Shown one piece after another: positions 45,662-54,984 of a DNA stretch of 64,000 nt (the stretch's first letter is position 1; each line of letters opens with the position of its first letter). Source of the stretch: Streptomyces sp. NBC_01267 (lineage in GTDB: Bacteria; Actinomycetota; Actinomycetes; Streptomycetales; Streptomycetaceae); the NCBI RefSeq assembly GCF_036241575.1, contig NZ_CP108455.1, forward strand, positions 124,001 to 188,000, given 5' to 3'. Position numbers and translations under genes: made by a program. The notes under the pieces are model-generated. The model saw only the letters and a program-made list of their open reading frames with translations. It did no database searches and had not been told where the DNA came from.

Positions 45662-47685
45662 GCGAGCCCACCGATGCAGCAGCCGACAACATCCCCAGTC
45701 CGCGCACCACCCCGGCCGCGGTACCACCGCCTGGACCGCAGCACGAACCTGACGGCTCATGCGCAGCCGAGGCAGTTGAGGAGGTCTCCCCCTCGGAGAC
45801 GACTGGCCCCGAGCCCCAGATGCGGTTCGTCGACCTGACCGGCAGCCGAGAAGCGGCCGGCCGCTCCATCCGCATGCGCGACATGGCCCGGCGCCTGCCC
45901 CAGCTGGTCCGGCGGTCGCTGGCACTCGCCTGGCGGGTCGACCGGCGGGCCACCACCGGCCTGCTGCTGTGCCAGACGGTGGCCGGCATGATGCAAGCCC
46001 TGGGCCTGATTGCGATCAGCGGTACCCTCACCGCACTGCTGACCAGCGGAGATGTCTACCACCGGCTCCTTCAGGCATGGCCGTCCGTAGCCCTGTTGGC
46101 CACCGCTTCCGGAGTGCGGGCCCTGTTGGGGATTACCGTCAGTTGGCTCTCCTCCCGGCTGAGCCCTCTCATGTCGCGCGAGGCCGAGCAGATGCTGCTC
46201 ACCGGCTGCGCCGAGGTGGAGCTCGCCGCCTATGACGACCCCGACTTCAACCGTGACCGGGAGGCCGCCGACCGCGGAGCGCAGGTCACCGGTGATTTGA
46301 TCAACGAGGGCCAGGACCTGATCGCCTCGGCTGCCTCTTTCCTGGCCGGGGCCATCGTGCTCGCCGGTGTGAGCTGGGTGCTCCTTCCCCTCCTGGTCGC
46401 GGCCAGCCTGCCGCAGGCCCTTGCCCAGGTCAGCGCCGCCCGGGTCCGCTACCTGGCGAACCTGCGGAGCAACGGCGACAACCGCATTCTGTCGGTGCTG
46501 CGTTGGCACATCTTCACCCGCGAGGCAGCCGACCAGATCCGCGCCGGCACGATGGCCGGTTTCCTGTCCGGCCGGTACCGGCAGACGGTGACCCGGATCA
46601 ACCGCGAGGACCGGACCGCGGCCGACAAGGGTGCCCGCATGTCGCTGGTCGGCGCGCTGTGCGGCGGCCTCGGATCGGGAGTGGTGTGGGCGGCGGTGGT
46701 GTGGCTGCTGGCCACCGGCCGCATCAGCGTCGGGCACGCCGGCACGGCCGTCTTCGCTCTGCAGACGGCGGGCCAATCGGTGCGCGGGCTGGTCGCCGTC
46801 GGGGCCCGTGCTGTGCGCACCGGCCTGTACATGGACGACTGGAGCAGGTTCCTCGACTTGGCCGGCGGATACACCATGCGCCGCGGCGAGCACCGGCCGA
46901 CGCCACCCGATGAGATCGAGATCAAGTCGGTCTCGCACCGCTACGCAGGGAAGGACCAGGACGCGCTGTCCGACGTATCGCTCACTCTGCGCCGGGGCGA
47001 GGTCACCGCACTGGTCGGCTTCAACGGCTCAGGAAAGTCAACGCTGTCGAAGCTGGTCAGCGGCCTGTACTTGCCCACGGGCGGGCAGGTGTTGTGGGAC
47101 GGCGTCCCCACCGACGATGCCGACCCGCAGTCGCTGTGGCAGCAGGTCGCCCTGGTACCGCAGGACTACGCGCACTGGCCGCTGACGGTGCGCGAGAACG
47201 TGACCCAGGGGCAGCCCACGGCCCGCGGTGACGCGGCGGTGCGTGAAGCGTGCGAGGCCGCCGACGCGGACGAGGTCGTCGACAAGCTCGGCGCCGGCCT
47301 GGACACCCTCCTGGCCCGCGAGTGGCTGAACGGGGAGGAGCTGAGCGGCGGCCAGTGGCAGCGCATCGCGCTCGCCAGGGCGTTCTTCCGCGAGGCAGGG
47401 CTCCTGGTCCTCGACGAGCCGACCGCGAACCTCGATCCCCGTGCCGAGTTCCGGATCTTCCAGCGGCTGCGGAACCTGGCCCAGGACCGGGTGGTGTTGC
47501 TGGTGACACACCGCATCACCAACGTGGCCGTCGCCGACCGGATCGTGGTCCTCGACGAGGGCCGAGTCGTGCAAGAGGGCACCTACAAGGACCTCGCCGG
47601 ACAAGAGGGCGGCCTGTTCCAGCAGTTGCTGTCCTACCAAGTCACCTCGGAGCCGGACGGCGAAAGGCACGGGACCCGCGCATGA
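45658..47685 (+). CDS. ABC transporter, fused permease and ATPase
   Basis: About 675 residues from ATG 45658. An acidic 75-residue N-terminal extension precedes a six-helix ABC exporter domain (helices from TGLLLCQTVAGMMQALGLIA to about residue 390), then the ATPase: Walker A GFNGSGKST, Q-loop VALVPQDYAHWPL, signature LSGGQWQRIALARAF, Walker B GLLVLDEPTANLD, H-loop LLVTHR. As a half-transporter it probably works as a homodimer at the membrane to export a product. The stop overlaps the next start (ATGA at 47682-47685). Confidence 0.92.
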   Translation: MSEPTDAAADNIPSPRTTPAAVPPPGPQHEPDGSCAAEAVEEVSPSETTGPEPQMRFVDLTGSREAAGRSIRMRDMARRLPQLVRRSLALAWRVDRRATTGLLLCQTVAGMMQALGLIAISGTLTALLTSGDVYHRLLQAWPSVALLATASGVRALLGITVSWLSSRLSPLMSREAEQMLLTGCAEVELAAYDDPDFNRDREAADRGAQVTGDLINEGQDLIASAASFLAGAIVLAGVSWVLLPLLVAASLPQALAQVSAARVRYLANLRSNGDNRILSVLRWHIFTREAADQIRAGTMAGFLSGRYRQTVTRINREDRTAADKGARMSLVGALCGGLGSGVVWAAVVWLLATGRISVGHAGTAVFALQTAGQSVRGLVAVGARAVRTGLYMDDWSRFLDLAGGYTMRRGEHRPTPPDEIEIKSVSHRYAGKDQDALSDVSLTLRRGEVTALVGFNGSGKSTLSKLVSGLYLPTGGQVLWDGVPTDDADPQSLWQQVALVPQDYAHWPLTVRENVTQGQPTARGDAAVREACEAADADEVVDKLGAGLDTLLAREWLNGEELSGGQWQRIALARAFFREAGLLVLDEPTANLDPRAEFRIFQRLRNLAQDRVVLLVTHRITNVAVADRIVVLDEGRVVQEGTYKDLAGQEGGLFQQLLSYQVTSEPDGERHGTRA

Positions 47686-47954
47686 GGGACCCCGACATTA
47701 CTTCACAAGCTTCGCCCGGGTCCGCTACCCCGGCTGCCCCGCACACCGTTGCCCCATCCACCAGTCCTTCCATGTTCCTCCGAGGTGTTGACGTGCCGAT
47801 CGCTCGCCCCCGCGTCCGCGCGACCGTCGGCAGCTATCCGACTCGGCATCCGTATGAGCGAGAGTCTCTTGCCGGGCTGCTTGCCGCCCTGGACAGCCCT
47901 GACGATCCGTCCAACCGCACGACGCTTCCCGGCAGCTCGGAGGTGGGGCGATGA
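47682..47954 (+). CDS. NUDIX N-terminal extension as free-standing small protein
   Basis: 90 residues from ATG 47682 (overlapping the ABC stop), or 53 from GTG 47793. The last 50 residues (RVRATVGSYPTRHPYERESL, ALDSPDDPSNRTTLPGS) are clearly homologous to the first 50 of the triple-NUDIX protein at 49921 (HIRATVEAYLSRHAEERGAL, VLDGTEEPSSRATLPG). Both copies share CGAGGTG(n3)ACGTGCCG around their GTG. The NUDIX domain itself is missing, so this is a partial duplication or a deletion remnant, still in frame and overlapping the next gene. Confidence 0.6.
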   Translation: MRDPDITSQASPGSATPAAPHTVAPSTSPSMFLRGVDVPIARPRVRATVGSYPTRHPYERESLAGLLAALDSPDDPSNRTTLPGSSEVGR

Positions 47955-48985
47955 GCGCCCGGTCCGGCGACATGGTCGTGGCGGGAGTCTTGGAGCTGCA
48001 CTACCGCATCATCCCGACCGACGTCTCCGAGGGGCCGTCAGGGACGGCCACCTGCAACTACGTGGCCCGGGATACCGACGGCCGGCGATGGTTCGTGAAG
48101 GCCTATCCGGTGAGCGCTGATCTGGGCGCCGAGCGGCGCTCCATCGAGCTGGCCGAGTTCGCCGCGCTCGGCAGCGCCCCGGTGCCGGTGATGCGCCGCA
48201 CCCTCGACGGTGATCTCATCGCGACGGGCGGCGGGTTGTCAGTGTCCGTCGCCGCGTTCGTCGAGGGTGCCGAGACAGCGGAAGGCGGTCTGTCCGGCAA
48301 GCGGTGGGCCGCTGTCGGCGAGACCGTGGGCCGGCTGCACCGCACGCTCGCCCGCCACCCGGCCGGACCGCCGTGTCGCGTGCCCGTCCGGCAGGTCTGC
48401 GATGTAAAACGGGCCCGGCAGCGCCTTGAAAGACTGCTCGCCTGTTTCAGCAAGAGGCCGCCCACCTCGGAGTTTCCCACCTGGGCACGGGAGACCGCCG
48501 TCCGACGGAACGAGGCGCTGCCTGCCGTGGCCGCCATGCTCGAAGAGCTCCCGGCGTCCTTGACCGTGCAGACCGTCCACGGCGATCTGGCCTCGCCCAA
48601 CCTGCTCCTGCGCGGACAGCAGGTAGCGGCATTGATCGACTTCCGGCCGCCCGGTCACCGGAGCCCCGCTTGGGAGCTCGGGCGGATCGTCCTCGACCCG
48701 CGCACCGTTCTGGCAGAGCCGCACTGGCCCACCGGCCTGGCCGAAGCGATCACCGCATACCGGGCAGCCAACCCAGCGTTGCCGGCCGAAGAACTCCTCG
48801 CCGTACCTCGGGTCGCCGCCGGATATCTGGCGTGTTCGGTGTATCCCCTGTCCGAGGCCGTCGATGACCCGGCCGCTGTCACCCCGGAGCTCGCGGCGTA
48901 CGGCCGGAACCGGCATGCGGCCATGGTCGAGCTGCGCGAGCGCCTGACGGAAGCCGAGGAGGTGCTCCATGACCTCCTCCATTGA
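47951..48985 (+). CDS. APH-type phosphotransferase (aminoglycoside/choline kinase fold)
   Basis: 344 residues. RWFVKAYP contains the ATP-binding Lys; VQTVHGDLASPNLLLRGQQV is the HGDxxxxN catalytic loop; VAALIDFRPPGHRSPAWELG holds the Mg-binding Asp (IDF). Such kinases phosphorylate a small-molecule hydroxyl in biosynthesis or self-resistance. The start overlaps the previous stop and the end overlaps the MFS start by 17 nt. Intact. Confidence 0.85.
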   Translation: MSARSGDMVVAGVLELHYRIIPTDVSEGPSGTATCNYVARDTDGRRWFVKAYPVSADLGAERRSIELAEFAALGSAPVPVMRRTLDGDLIATGGGLSVSVAAFVEGAETAEGGLSGKRWAAVGETVGRLHRTLARHPAGPPCRVPVRQVCDVKRARQRLERLLACFSKRPPTSEFPTWARETAVRRNEALPAVAAMLEELPASLTVQTVHGDLASPNLLLRGQQVAALIDFRPPGHRSPAWELGRIVLDPRTVLAEPHWPTGLAEAITAYRAANPALPAEELLAVPRVAAGYLACSVYPLSEAVDDPAAVTPELAAYGRNRHAAMVELRERLTEAEEVLHDLLH

Positions 48986-49916
48986 CCCCTCGTCCTCTCT
49001 CGCCACCCGGCCCTCGCTGTGGCGACAGCGCAACTTTCGGCGCTACCTGACCGGGCAGGCAGCCAGCGTGACCGGCAGCTCGATCAGCACCATGGTGATC
49101 CCCGTGCTGGCGGTGCTCGAACTGGACGCGACCACCGCCGAGGTCGCCTGGCTGACGTTCCTGGGCCAACTGCCCCCCGCGCTGCTGGCCTTGCCCGCCG
49201 GGGCCCTCGCCGACCGCCATTCCAAGCGGAAGCAGATGATCACCGGTGATCTCATCAGCGCCGCCGCGCTGGCCAGCGTGCCGGTGGCGGCCGCGCTGAA
49301 CCGGCTGTCCCTGGGTCAGCTGATGGTGGTCGCGGCCGTACAGGGCGCGGCGGGCGTACTGCACGACGCTGCCGCGATCAGTCTCCTGCCCAGCCTGGTC
49401 GACCGGTCCCTGATCAAGCGGAGCAACAGCCGCGTCGGCGGGCTCTTCGCCGTCGCCGCCACCGCGGGCAGCAACCTCGGCGCCGCCCTGACCGCGCTCC
49501 TCGGCCCGGCCTGGGCGCTTCTCGGGGACGTCCTCTCCTACCTCGTCAGCGCTTGGTGCACCGCCCGCATTCGGGCCCCCAAAAGCCCCCGGTCGGCAGC
49601 GGAAAGCCGCCGACTGCACACCGAGATCGGTGAGGGCCTGCGCTACGTGCACGGCGACCGCCGGCTGCGCACACTGACCCTCGTCAACGCCACGACGTCG
49701 GCCGCCCTGGCACTCCTCAACACCCTCTGGGCGCTCCACCTTTTCCGGTCCCTTGCGATGAGCGCGACCGCCTTCGGCGTGGTCCTGGGACTCGGAGCTC
49801 TGGGCGCGGCGGCCGGCGGACCCGGCCCCTGGCCCGGAGCCGTCATCGGCGGGCCCGCCGCCGGGCGCGCCCCTCTCGCCCCGTACCTACTTCCTGCCCA
49901 CCAACATTCGAGGTGA
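48969..49916 (+). pseudogene. MFS exporter, C-terminal half missing
   Basis: From ATG 48969: SLWRQRNFRRYLTGQAASVT, then LAGALADRHSKRK-type motif A (ALPAGALADRHSKRKQMITG). About seven membrane helices run to AFGVVLGLGALGAAAG. At about 49825 the sequence turns into a Pro/Gly-rich tail with no helices, so 5-6 helices are lost, apparently by deletion fused to the upstream region of the NUDIX gene. Unlikely to transport. Confidence 0.75.
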
Positions 49917-49920
49917 TCAC

Positions 49921-51408
49921 GTGCCGCCCTCCCGCTCTCACATCCGCGCGACCGTCGAGGCCTATCTCAGCCGGCACGCCGAGGAACGGGGCGCTCTGGA
50001 AGGGCTGCTGGCTGTCCTCGACGGCACCGAGGAGCCGTCCAGCCGCGCCACGCTGCCCGGTCACGTCACCTGCAGCGCGGTGGTCATCGACCGCGACCGT
50101 CGGGTGCTCCACATCGGTCATCGGGTGACAGGGCTGCTCCTCGCTCCAGGCGGCCACGCTGAGGCGGGTGACCGTACGCTCCTGGCCGCGGCCGTGCGCG
50201 AGGTATGCGAAGAGGCCGGGCTGTGTCCCGGCGACCTGTGCCTGACTCCGCAGTTCCTCGACGAGCCGATCGACGTGGACGTCCATGACATCGACGCCGA
50301 TGCGGCCAAAGGCGAGCCTGCTCACCAGCACTTCGACTTCCGTTTCGCGTTCTACCTCACCGCCGAGCAACCGCCCGCGGTCGCTCTCCAGGACGAGGAA
50401 GTCGCCGGGGCCCAGTGGCTTCCGTACACCGACGTGCGCTCCCCTACGCTGCGGGCCAAGCTCCTCGCTGCCGAGCCGCACGGCCTGGATGGGCGCCCGG
50501 AGCCCGTCAGCGCCAACGCCCTGATCCACGACGGAGCTGGCCGTTACCTCCTTCATCTACGAGATGACCGCGAAGGCATCTGGGAGCCGTGGGTCCTGGC
50601 CCTCGTGGGAGGCAAACGGTCGCGGGACGATGCCGGCCTCGAGGCGACACTGCGGCGCGAGCTGGCAGAGGAGACGCCGGGCCTGGAGCCCACGGGCCTG
50701 ATGCCTTTCGCCGTCCAGGAGGCGACGAGCGTCGACGGCCTGGCGGTGCCCATCAGCGTCTACGCCGGGCACTGGAGCGGTGATGCCGAGGCAGTGGATC
50801 TCCGCGAAGGTGTCCTGCTGACGTGGTGCACCGTGGACATGCTCGACCGGCTGCGCCTGAGCCCCGGGCTTGAGGCGCTGATCCGGCGGCACGCCGCCGA
50901 GCACCTCGCGGCGGAGGAGCCGGCGGTCGGCACTGGGCCGCTGGCCGACGAGGTCCCGCCGGGAACCCAGCTGCACATCGTGGGTGTCCACCTGCACCTT
51001 CAGGACGACCAAGGCCGGATCCTCCTGGGGCTTCGCCACCCGAACTCGGCCTATGCGCCGGACACCTGGCACTTCCTGGCCGGCCACTGCGAGCGGGAGA
51101 CGGCGATCGACTGCCTGGTACGCGAAGCGAAAGAGGAAGCGGGCCTTACCATCGCGCCCGAGGACGTCGATCTCGTCCACACGGTGCACCACGTCGACTC
51201 CCCAGACGCCCGGCCGAGGATCGGGCTCGTCTTCCAGGCCCGCTCCTGGACCGGCGACCCGGAGGTCCTGGAGCCCGACCGGTGCGTGGAGTGGCGGTGG
51301 TGGAAGCCGCAGGACCTGCCGGAAGCGGTCGTGCCGTACACCCGCATGGCGATCGACGGAATCCTTTGGGGGCGCCTGTACTCCGAGCAGGGCTGGGGCG
51401 AGCGATGA
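49921..51408 (+). CDS. Protein with three tandem NUDIX domains
   Basis: 495 residues from GTG 49921. After a 45-residue helical extension come three complete NUDIX modules. Domain 1 (about 46-180) has GGHAEAGDRTLLAAAVREVC then EEAG. Domain 2 (about 195-330) has LVGGKRSRDDAGLEATLRRE then LAEETPG. Domain 3 (about 345-490) has LAGHCERETAIDCLVREAKE then EAG. Each keeps the RExxEE core. NUDIX enzymes hydrolyse nucleoside diphosphates linked to another group. Three in one chain is unusual. It overlaps the methyltransferase gene that follows (ATGA). Confidence 0.85.
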   Translation: MPPSRSHIRATVEAYLSRHAEERGALEGLLAVLDGTEEPSSRATLPGHVTCSAVVIDRDRRVLHIGHRVTGLLLAPGGHAEAGDRTLLAAAVREVCEEAGLCPGDLCLTPQFLDEPIDVDVHDIDADAAKGEPAHQHFDFRFAFYLTAEQPPAVALQDEEVAGAQWLPYTDVRSPTLRAKLLAAEPHGLDGRPEPVSANALIHDGAGRYLLHLRDDREGIWEPWVLALVGGKRSRDDAGLEATLRRELAEETPGLEPTGLMPFAVQEATSVDGLAVPISVYAGHWSGDAEAVDLREGVLLTWCTVDMLDRLRLSPGLEALIRRHAAEHLAAEEPAVGTGPLADEVPPGTQLHIVGVHLHLQDDQGRILLGLRHPNSAYAPDTWHFLAGHCERETAIDCLVREAKEEAGLTIAPEDVDLVHTVHHVDSPDARPRIGLVFQARSWTGDPEVLEPDRCVEWRWWKPQDLPEAVVPYTRMAIDGILWGRLYSEQGWGER

Positions 51409-52673
51409 GCACTCTGGACACCTGTTCCGCCGCCGGCCCGGTCGGCGGGGCCACGCCGACGGATGCGGAAACGGATTCGGCAGCCGCGCGGGCGGTGATG
51501 GTCGCCCGGCTCGAGGAGGAAGGGACTCTGGGGCCGGGCCCGGTCCGCGACGCTCTCCTCGCGCTGCCCCGCGAAGTGCTGATGCCGCAGGCGTACATAC
51601 GGCGCAGCGGGCCGGGAGAGGAGGTGCCGCGGTGGGATCTGCTGGACTGGTCGGCGCCGCTGGACCGCCCCGAGCTGCTCGGGCTGCTGTACGGCGGGGC
51701 CAGTGTGCTCGTCCAGCATGACGGGGAGCCGTTGCTGGGCCGGGCGCGCGGGACGCGGTCGGGGGCGTCGATCACGTCGATGTCGACGGTGATGGGTTTG
51801 ACCGTCGAGCTGCTGGAGGAGCTGGATCTGCGCCCGGGTCTGCGGGTGCTGGACGTCGGGACGGGCGCGGGGGTGACCGCCGCAGTGGCCTGCCAGGTCT
51901 GCAGCGACCAGGGGGTGGTCACCCTTGATCGGGACCAGCACCTCACCGACGCGGCCGCCGCCCGCCTGGCCGATCTCGGCTTCCGGCCGCAGGTGGTGTG
52001 CGGTTCGGGCGAACAGGGCCTCCCGGGCCGGGAGTTCGATCGGATCTTCCTGTCGTACACGGTGGAGTGCGTGCCGACGGCCCTGGTGGAGCAACTCGCG
52101 CCAGGCGCCGAGCTGCTGGCGCACGTGACCAGCGCGTCCCCGTCGTGGCCCGGCCTCGCCGTCGTCCGGCGCACCGCAGACGGGTATGTCACTGCGGAGC
52201 TGCGGGCCGTGGAGTTCGCCCACCGTGCCGGGCACGGCATGGCGCGGATCTGGCTCAGCGAGGAGTTCCGGCAGCGCATGGCCGCCGAGTCCGGCGCGTG
52301 GACCCAGCGGAGCATGCTGGCGCCGCCCGCGGACAGCGACCGCGGATTCTGGCTGGCGGCCGATCATCTCCTCGGCGGAGGTCTGGTGCGGGACTTCGGC
52401 GCTGAGCACCTGGCGATCGGCGCACCCAGCTGCGGATCCTGGATGCGCGCGGAGCCGGTGGGCCACCGGCGCTGGAGCGTCACCGTCGACGGCCCACGGG
52501 ACATCTGGAAAGAGATCCAGGACCTCGCCGACCGGTGGCGGGCCGCATGCTCTCCCGACCGCTACCGCCTCTACTTCGACGCGGACGGCGGGCAGCGCGC
52601 CGCGTCCGAGTGCGGACGCCTGGCATGGCAACTACCCGCCCCCCGGCCGCTCGATGAGGGAGCCACCTCGTGA
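51405..52673 (+). CDS. Protein-L-isoaspartate O-methyltransferase-like (PIMT) protein
   Basis: 422 residues. The N-terminal part has the PIMT pattern (VRDALLALPREVLMPQAYIR). The SAM site is RVLDVGTGAGVTAAVACQVC, VTLDRDQHLTDAAAARLADL and PGREFDRIFLSYTVECVP. The extra 170-residue C-terminus is typical of PIMT homologues in peptide clusters rather than housekeeping repair enzymes. PIMT homologues in RiPP clusters methylate Asp to form aspartimide or isoaspartate. ATG 51405 overlaps the NUDIX stop and the end overlaps the next start. Confidence 0.8.
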   Translation: MSTLDTCSAAGPVGGATPTDAETDSAAARAVMVARLEEEGTLGPGPVRDALLALPREVLMPQAYIRRSGPGEEVPRWDLLDWSAPLDRPELLGLLYGGASVLVQHDGEPLLGRARGTRSGASITSMSTVMGLTVELLEELDLRPGLRVLDVGTGAGVTAAVACQVCSDQGVVTLDRDQHLTDAAAARLADLGFRPQVVCGSGEQGLPGREFDRIFLSYTVECVPTALVEQLAPGAELLAHVTSASPSWPGLAVVRRTADGYVTAELRAVEFAHRAGHGMARIWLSEEFRQRMAAESGAWTQRSMLAPPADSDRGFWLAADHLLGGGLVRDFGAEHLAIGAPSCGSWMRAEPVGHRRWSVTVDGPRDIWKEIQDLADRWRAACSPDRYRLYFDADGGQRAASECGRLAWQLPAPRPLDEGATS

Positions 52674-53539
52674 CCTACCCCGACGGGCCCCTTCCGGGCC
52701 TTGCACCGGATCAGGAATCCATGTTCGACGGCGCGGCGTTGACCTACGCCCGCCACCGCCCCGGCCTGCCGGAGGCAGCGGTGCGCCTACTCGCCGGCAC
52801 GCTGCGGGGCCGGCCGTCCCCGGTGCTGCTCGACCTGGGTACCGGAACCGGGCAGGTGCCCTTCGCGCTCCTGTCCGCCGGCGCTGCCCTGACGCACATC
52901 GAAGTGGTCGACGTCAGCCAGCAGATGCTGCATCAGGCCAGGCAGGCCCTCCAGCCTGTGCTCGGTCACTGCACCCTCACCCTCGTCCACGCGGCGGCCG
53001 ACGCCTATGAGCCGCTCGCGACGCTGCCGGGCGAACCGGACTGCGGCCCGGACCTGATCACCTTCTGCCGGTCCTACCACTGGATGAACGGTGAGGCGGT
53101 CCTGGAGATGGCCGACCGGGTTGCCACACCGGGTGCCGCAGTGGCGATCATGGGCGACGGGAGCCTGTGGACCCACGACGCGGCCTGGACCCGTGCGCTG
53201 CGCGAGTTGATCCAGCGCTGCCTGGGCGCCGGGCGCCGGGCGGGCGCCCGCCGTTCCTACGCCGAGCCCCGCCGCTCGTACGAGGAGGACCTCGCCGACT
53301 CGGCGTTCAACGACGTCACCGAGCACCTCTTCCCGGTGACCCGCGCGTGGGCGCCGCAGGAGGTACTCGGCTACCTGCGCACCACGTCCTTCGCCGCTCC
53401 TGAGCTCTTCGCAGAGCGGCACCAGGCGTTCGAGGACGAGGCCCTCGCCCTTCTCCACGCGCAGGCGGTGGACGGGTCTCTGGTCGAGGACGCGATGTTC
53501 AGGGTTCTGCTCGCCCGCCGTCCGGAGGGAGCGCGGTGA
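52670..53539 (+). CDS. Class I SAM-dependent methyltransferase
   Basis: 289 residues. The start region MFDGAALTYARHRPGLPEAA and motif I VLLDLGTGTGQVPFALLSAG are typical of small-molecule methyltransferases (UbiE/Coq5-like), with DVSQQMLHQARQAL (SAM ribose) and DLITFCRSYHWM. The substrate is unknown. GTG 52670 overlaps the PIMT stop, and the end overlaps the NUDIX-kinase fusion. Confidence 0.85.
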   Translation: MTYPDGPLPGLAPDQESMFDGAALTYARHRPGLPEAAVRLLAGTLRGRPSPVLLDLGTGTGQVPFALLSAGAALTHIEVVDVSQQMLHQARQALQPVLGHCTLTLVHAAADAYEPLATLPGEPDCGPDLITFCRSYHWMNGEAVLEMADRVATPGAAVAIMGDGSLWTHDAAWTRALRELIQRCLGAGRRAGARRSYAEPRRSYEEDLADSAFNDVTEHLFPVTRAWAPQEVLGYLRTTSFAAPELFAERHQAFEDEALALLHAQAVDGSLVEDAMFRVLLARRPEGAR

Positions 53540-54984
53540 GCGGCGGGCAGCGGCACACCGAGCCGGTGGACGTCCACTTGATCCTGCGCCGGGAGACCGC
53601 CGACGGGCCTCAGGTTCTGCTGTCCCGGCGGGCCGGGCAGGTGTACGCCACCGGCCTGTGGCACCTGCCGTCGGGGCATCTGGACGGTCCGCACGAGGAC
53701 GTGGTCACCGCCCTGATCCGCGAGGCACGGGAGGAGACCGGGGTCGTCATCGACCCGGCCGACGTGCGGGCCGCCGTGACCGTGCACCACCGAAGCCCAG
53801 GAGGCGCCTCTCGTACCGGGCACTTCTTCGAGGTTCGGCGGTGGAAGGGCGAGCCCGAGATCGCCGAGCCGGACGTCTGCGACGCGATGGACTGGGCGCC
53901 CCTTACCGCCCTGCCCGCCCAGATGGTGGCGTACTGCCGTGCGGGCCTGGACGCCTACAGCGCCGGCGCGCCGCTCGCCGTGCACTTCCAACTGCCCGGC
54001 GACAGCATCGCCTTCGACTCCGGCGCCGACCGGCTGCGCCTTGTGCCGGACGTGACCGGCCAGGCGTCTGCCGCCCGTCCCGACGCTGCGGTCGTGCAGT
54101 TCGCGGAGCGGGCGGTCGGCCGGATCGCGCAGTGGACGGATACCTCATGGGCGCGCGAGGAGAGCCGCGTGTGGCGGGTCCACGGCGTCCAGAGCGGCAC
54201 CTGGTACGTGAAGGTGCACCAGAGCGAGCGGTTCCACGGCAGGGAAGTGCGGGGGCTACGGACGTGGGCGCCGGAGCTGGGGGCGGCCGCGCCCCGGCTG
54301 GTCGCGGCCGACGAGACACTGCGGGCGGTGGTCCTCACCGCGGTGCCGGGCCGCCCGCTGCACGGTGCCGTCCTTGCCCCGGACCGGGAGAGGGTGGTCT
54401 TCCAACGGATCGGCGCGCTGGCGCGCCGCATCCACCAGTCCTCTCCCCCACGGCCCGCTCCTGCCGGCAGCGGCCCGGCCGTGGCCAAGGCCGACCGGCA
54501 TCTGGCCGGGGCACGGTCTCATCTGCTCCCGGGTGATGAGGAGTTCGTCCGCGACCTCGTCCGGAAGGCCGAAGATCTGCAACCGTTGGAGTGGGTGGAG
54601 ACCCACGGAGATTTCCAGCTCCGCAACATCCTCCTCTACACCCCTGACGCCGCGAACGGCCCGGCCGATCCCGACGTCTTCGTAGCGGTGATCGACCTTG
54701 AGCGCAGTGAGCCGGGACCGGCCGTACGGGATCTGGTCCGCCTGTCCGACGCCTGGGCCGGCCGCCCTGACCTGTTCGAGGCATTTCTGGCCGGGTACGG
54801 CAGGTCCCTGACCGCCGCCGAGGAGGCCCGCCTCGTCATCGACGCAGCTCTCGATTCCGTGAGCGGGATCTCGTACGGCGCCGCCCACGGTGACCCCGAG
54901 CTGGTCGAACGCGGCCGCCGGACGCTGGCCCGCCTACGCGCCGAACATCATGCAGCCCTCTCACCGACAGGAGATGCGACATGA
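53536..54984 (+). CDS. NUDIX hydrolase - APH phosphotransferase fusion
   Basis: 482 residues. The NUDIX domain (about 10-150) has LPSGHLDGPHEDVVTALIRE then AREETG. The kinase domain (about 175-480) has TWYVKVHQSERFHGREVRGL (Lys), WVETHGDFQLRNILLY (HGDxxxxN) and FVAVIDLERSEPG (Mg-binding Asp). Joining a diphosphate hydrolase to a small-molecule kinase suggests the two act on successive intermediates or opposite directions of one reaction. GTG 53536 overlaps the upstream gene, and the end overlaps the next by 4 nt. Confidence 0.85.
   Translation: MSGGQRHTEPVDVHLILRRETADGPQVLLSRRAGQVYATGLWHLPSGHLDGPHEDVVTALIREAREETGVVIDPADVRAAVTVHHRSPGGASRTGHFFEVRRWKGEPEIAEPDVCDAMDWAPLTALPAQMVAYCRAGLDAYSAGAPLAVHFQLPGDSIAFDSGADRLRLVPDVTGQASAARPDAAVVQFAERAVGRIAQWTDTSWAREESRVWRVHGVQSGTWYVKVHQSERFHGREVRGLRTWAPELGAAAPRLVAADETLRAVVLTAVPGRPLHGAVLAPDRERVVFQRIGALARRIHQSSPPRPAPAGSGPAVAKADRHLAGARSHLLPGDEEFVRDLVRKAEDLQPLEWVETHGDFQLRNILLYTPDAANGPADPDVFVAVIDLERSEPGPAVRDLVRLSDAWAGRPDLFEAFLAGYGRSLTAAEEARLVIDAALDSVSGISYGAAHGDPELVERGRRTLARLRAEHHAALSPTGDAT

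Noticed and set aside
48969..49916. Reading the MFS gene as an intact six-helix transporter
   Set aside because: The tail from 49825 has no hydrophobic helices and MFS proteins need 12; truncation is the simpler explanation.
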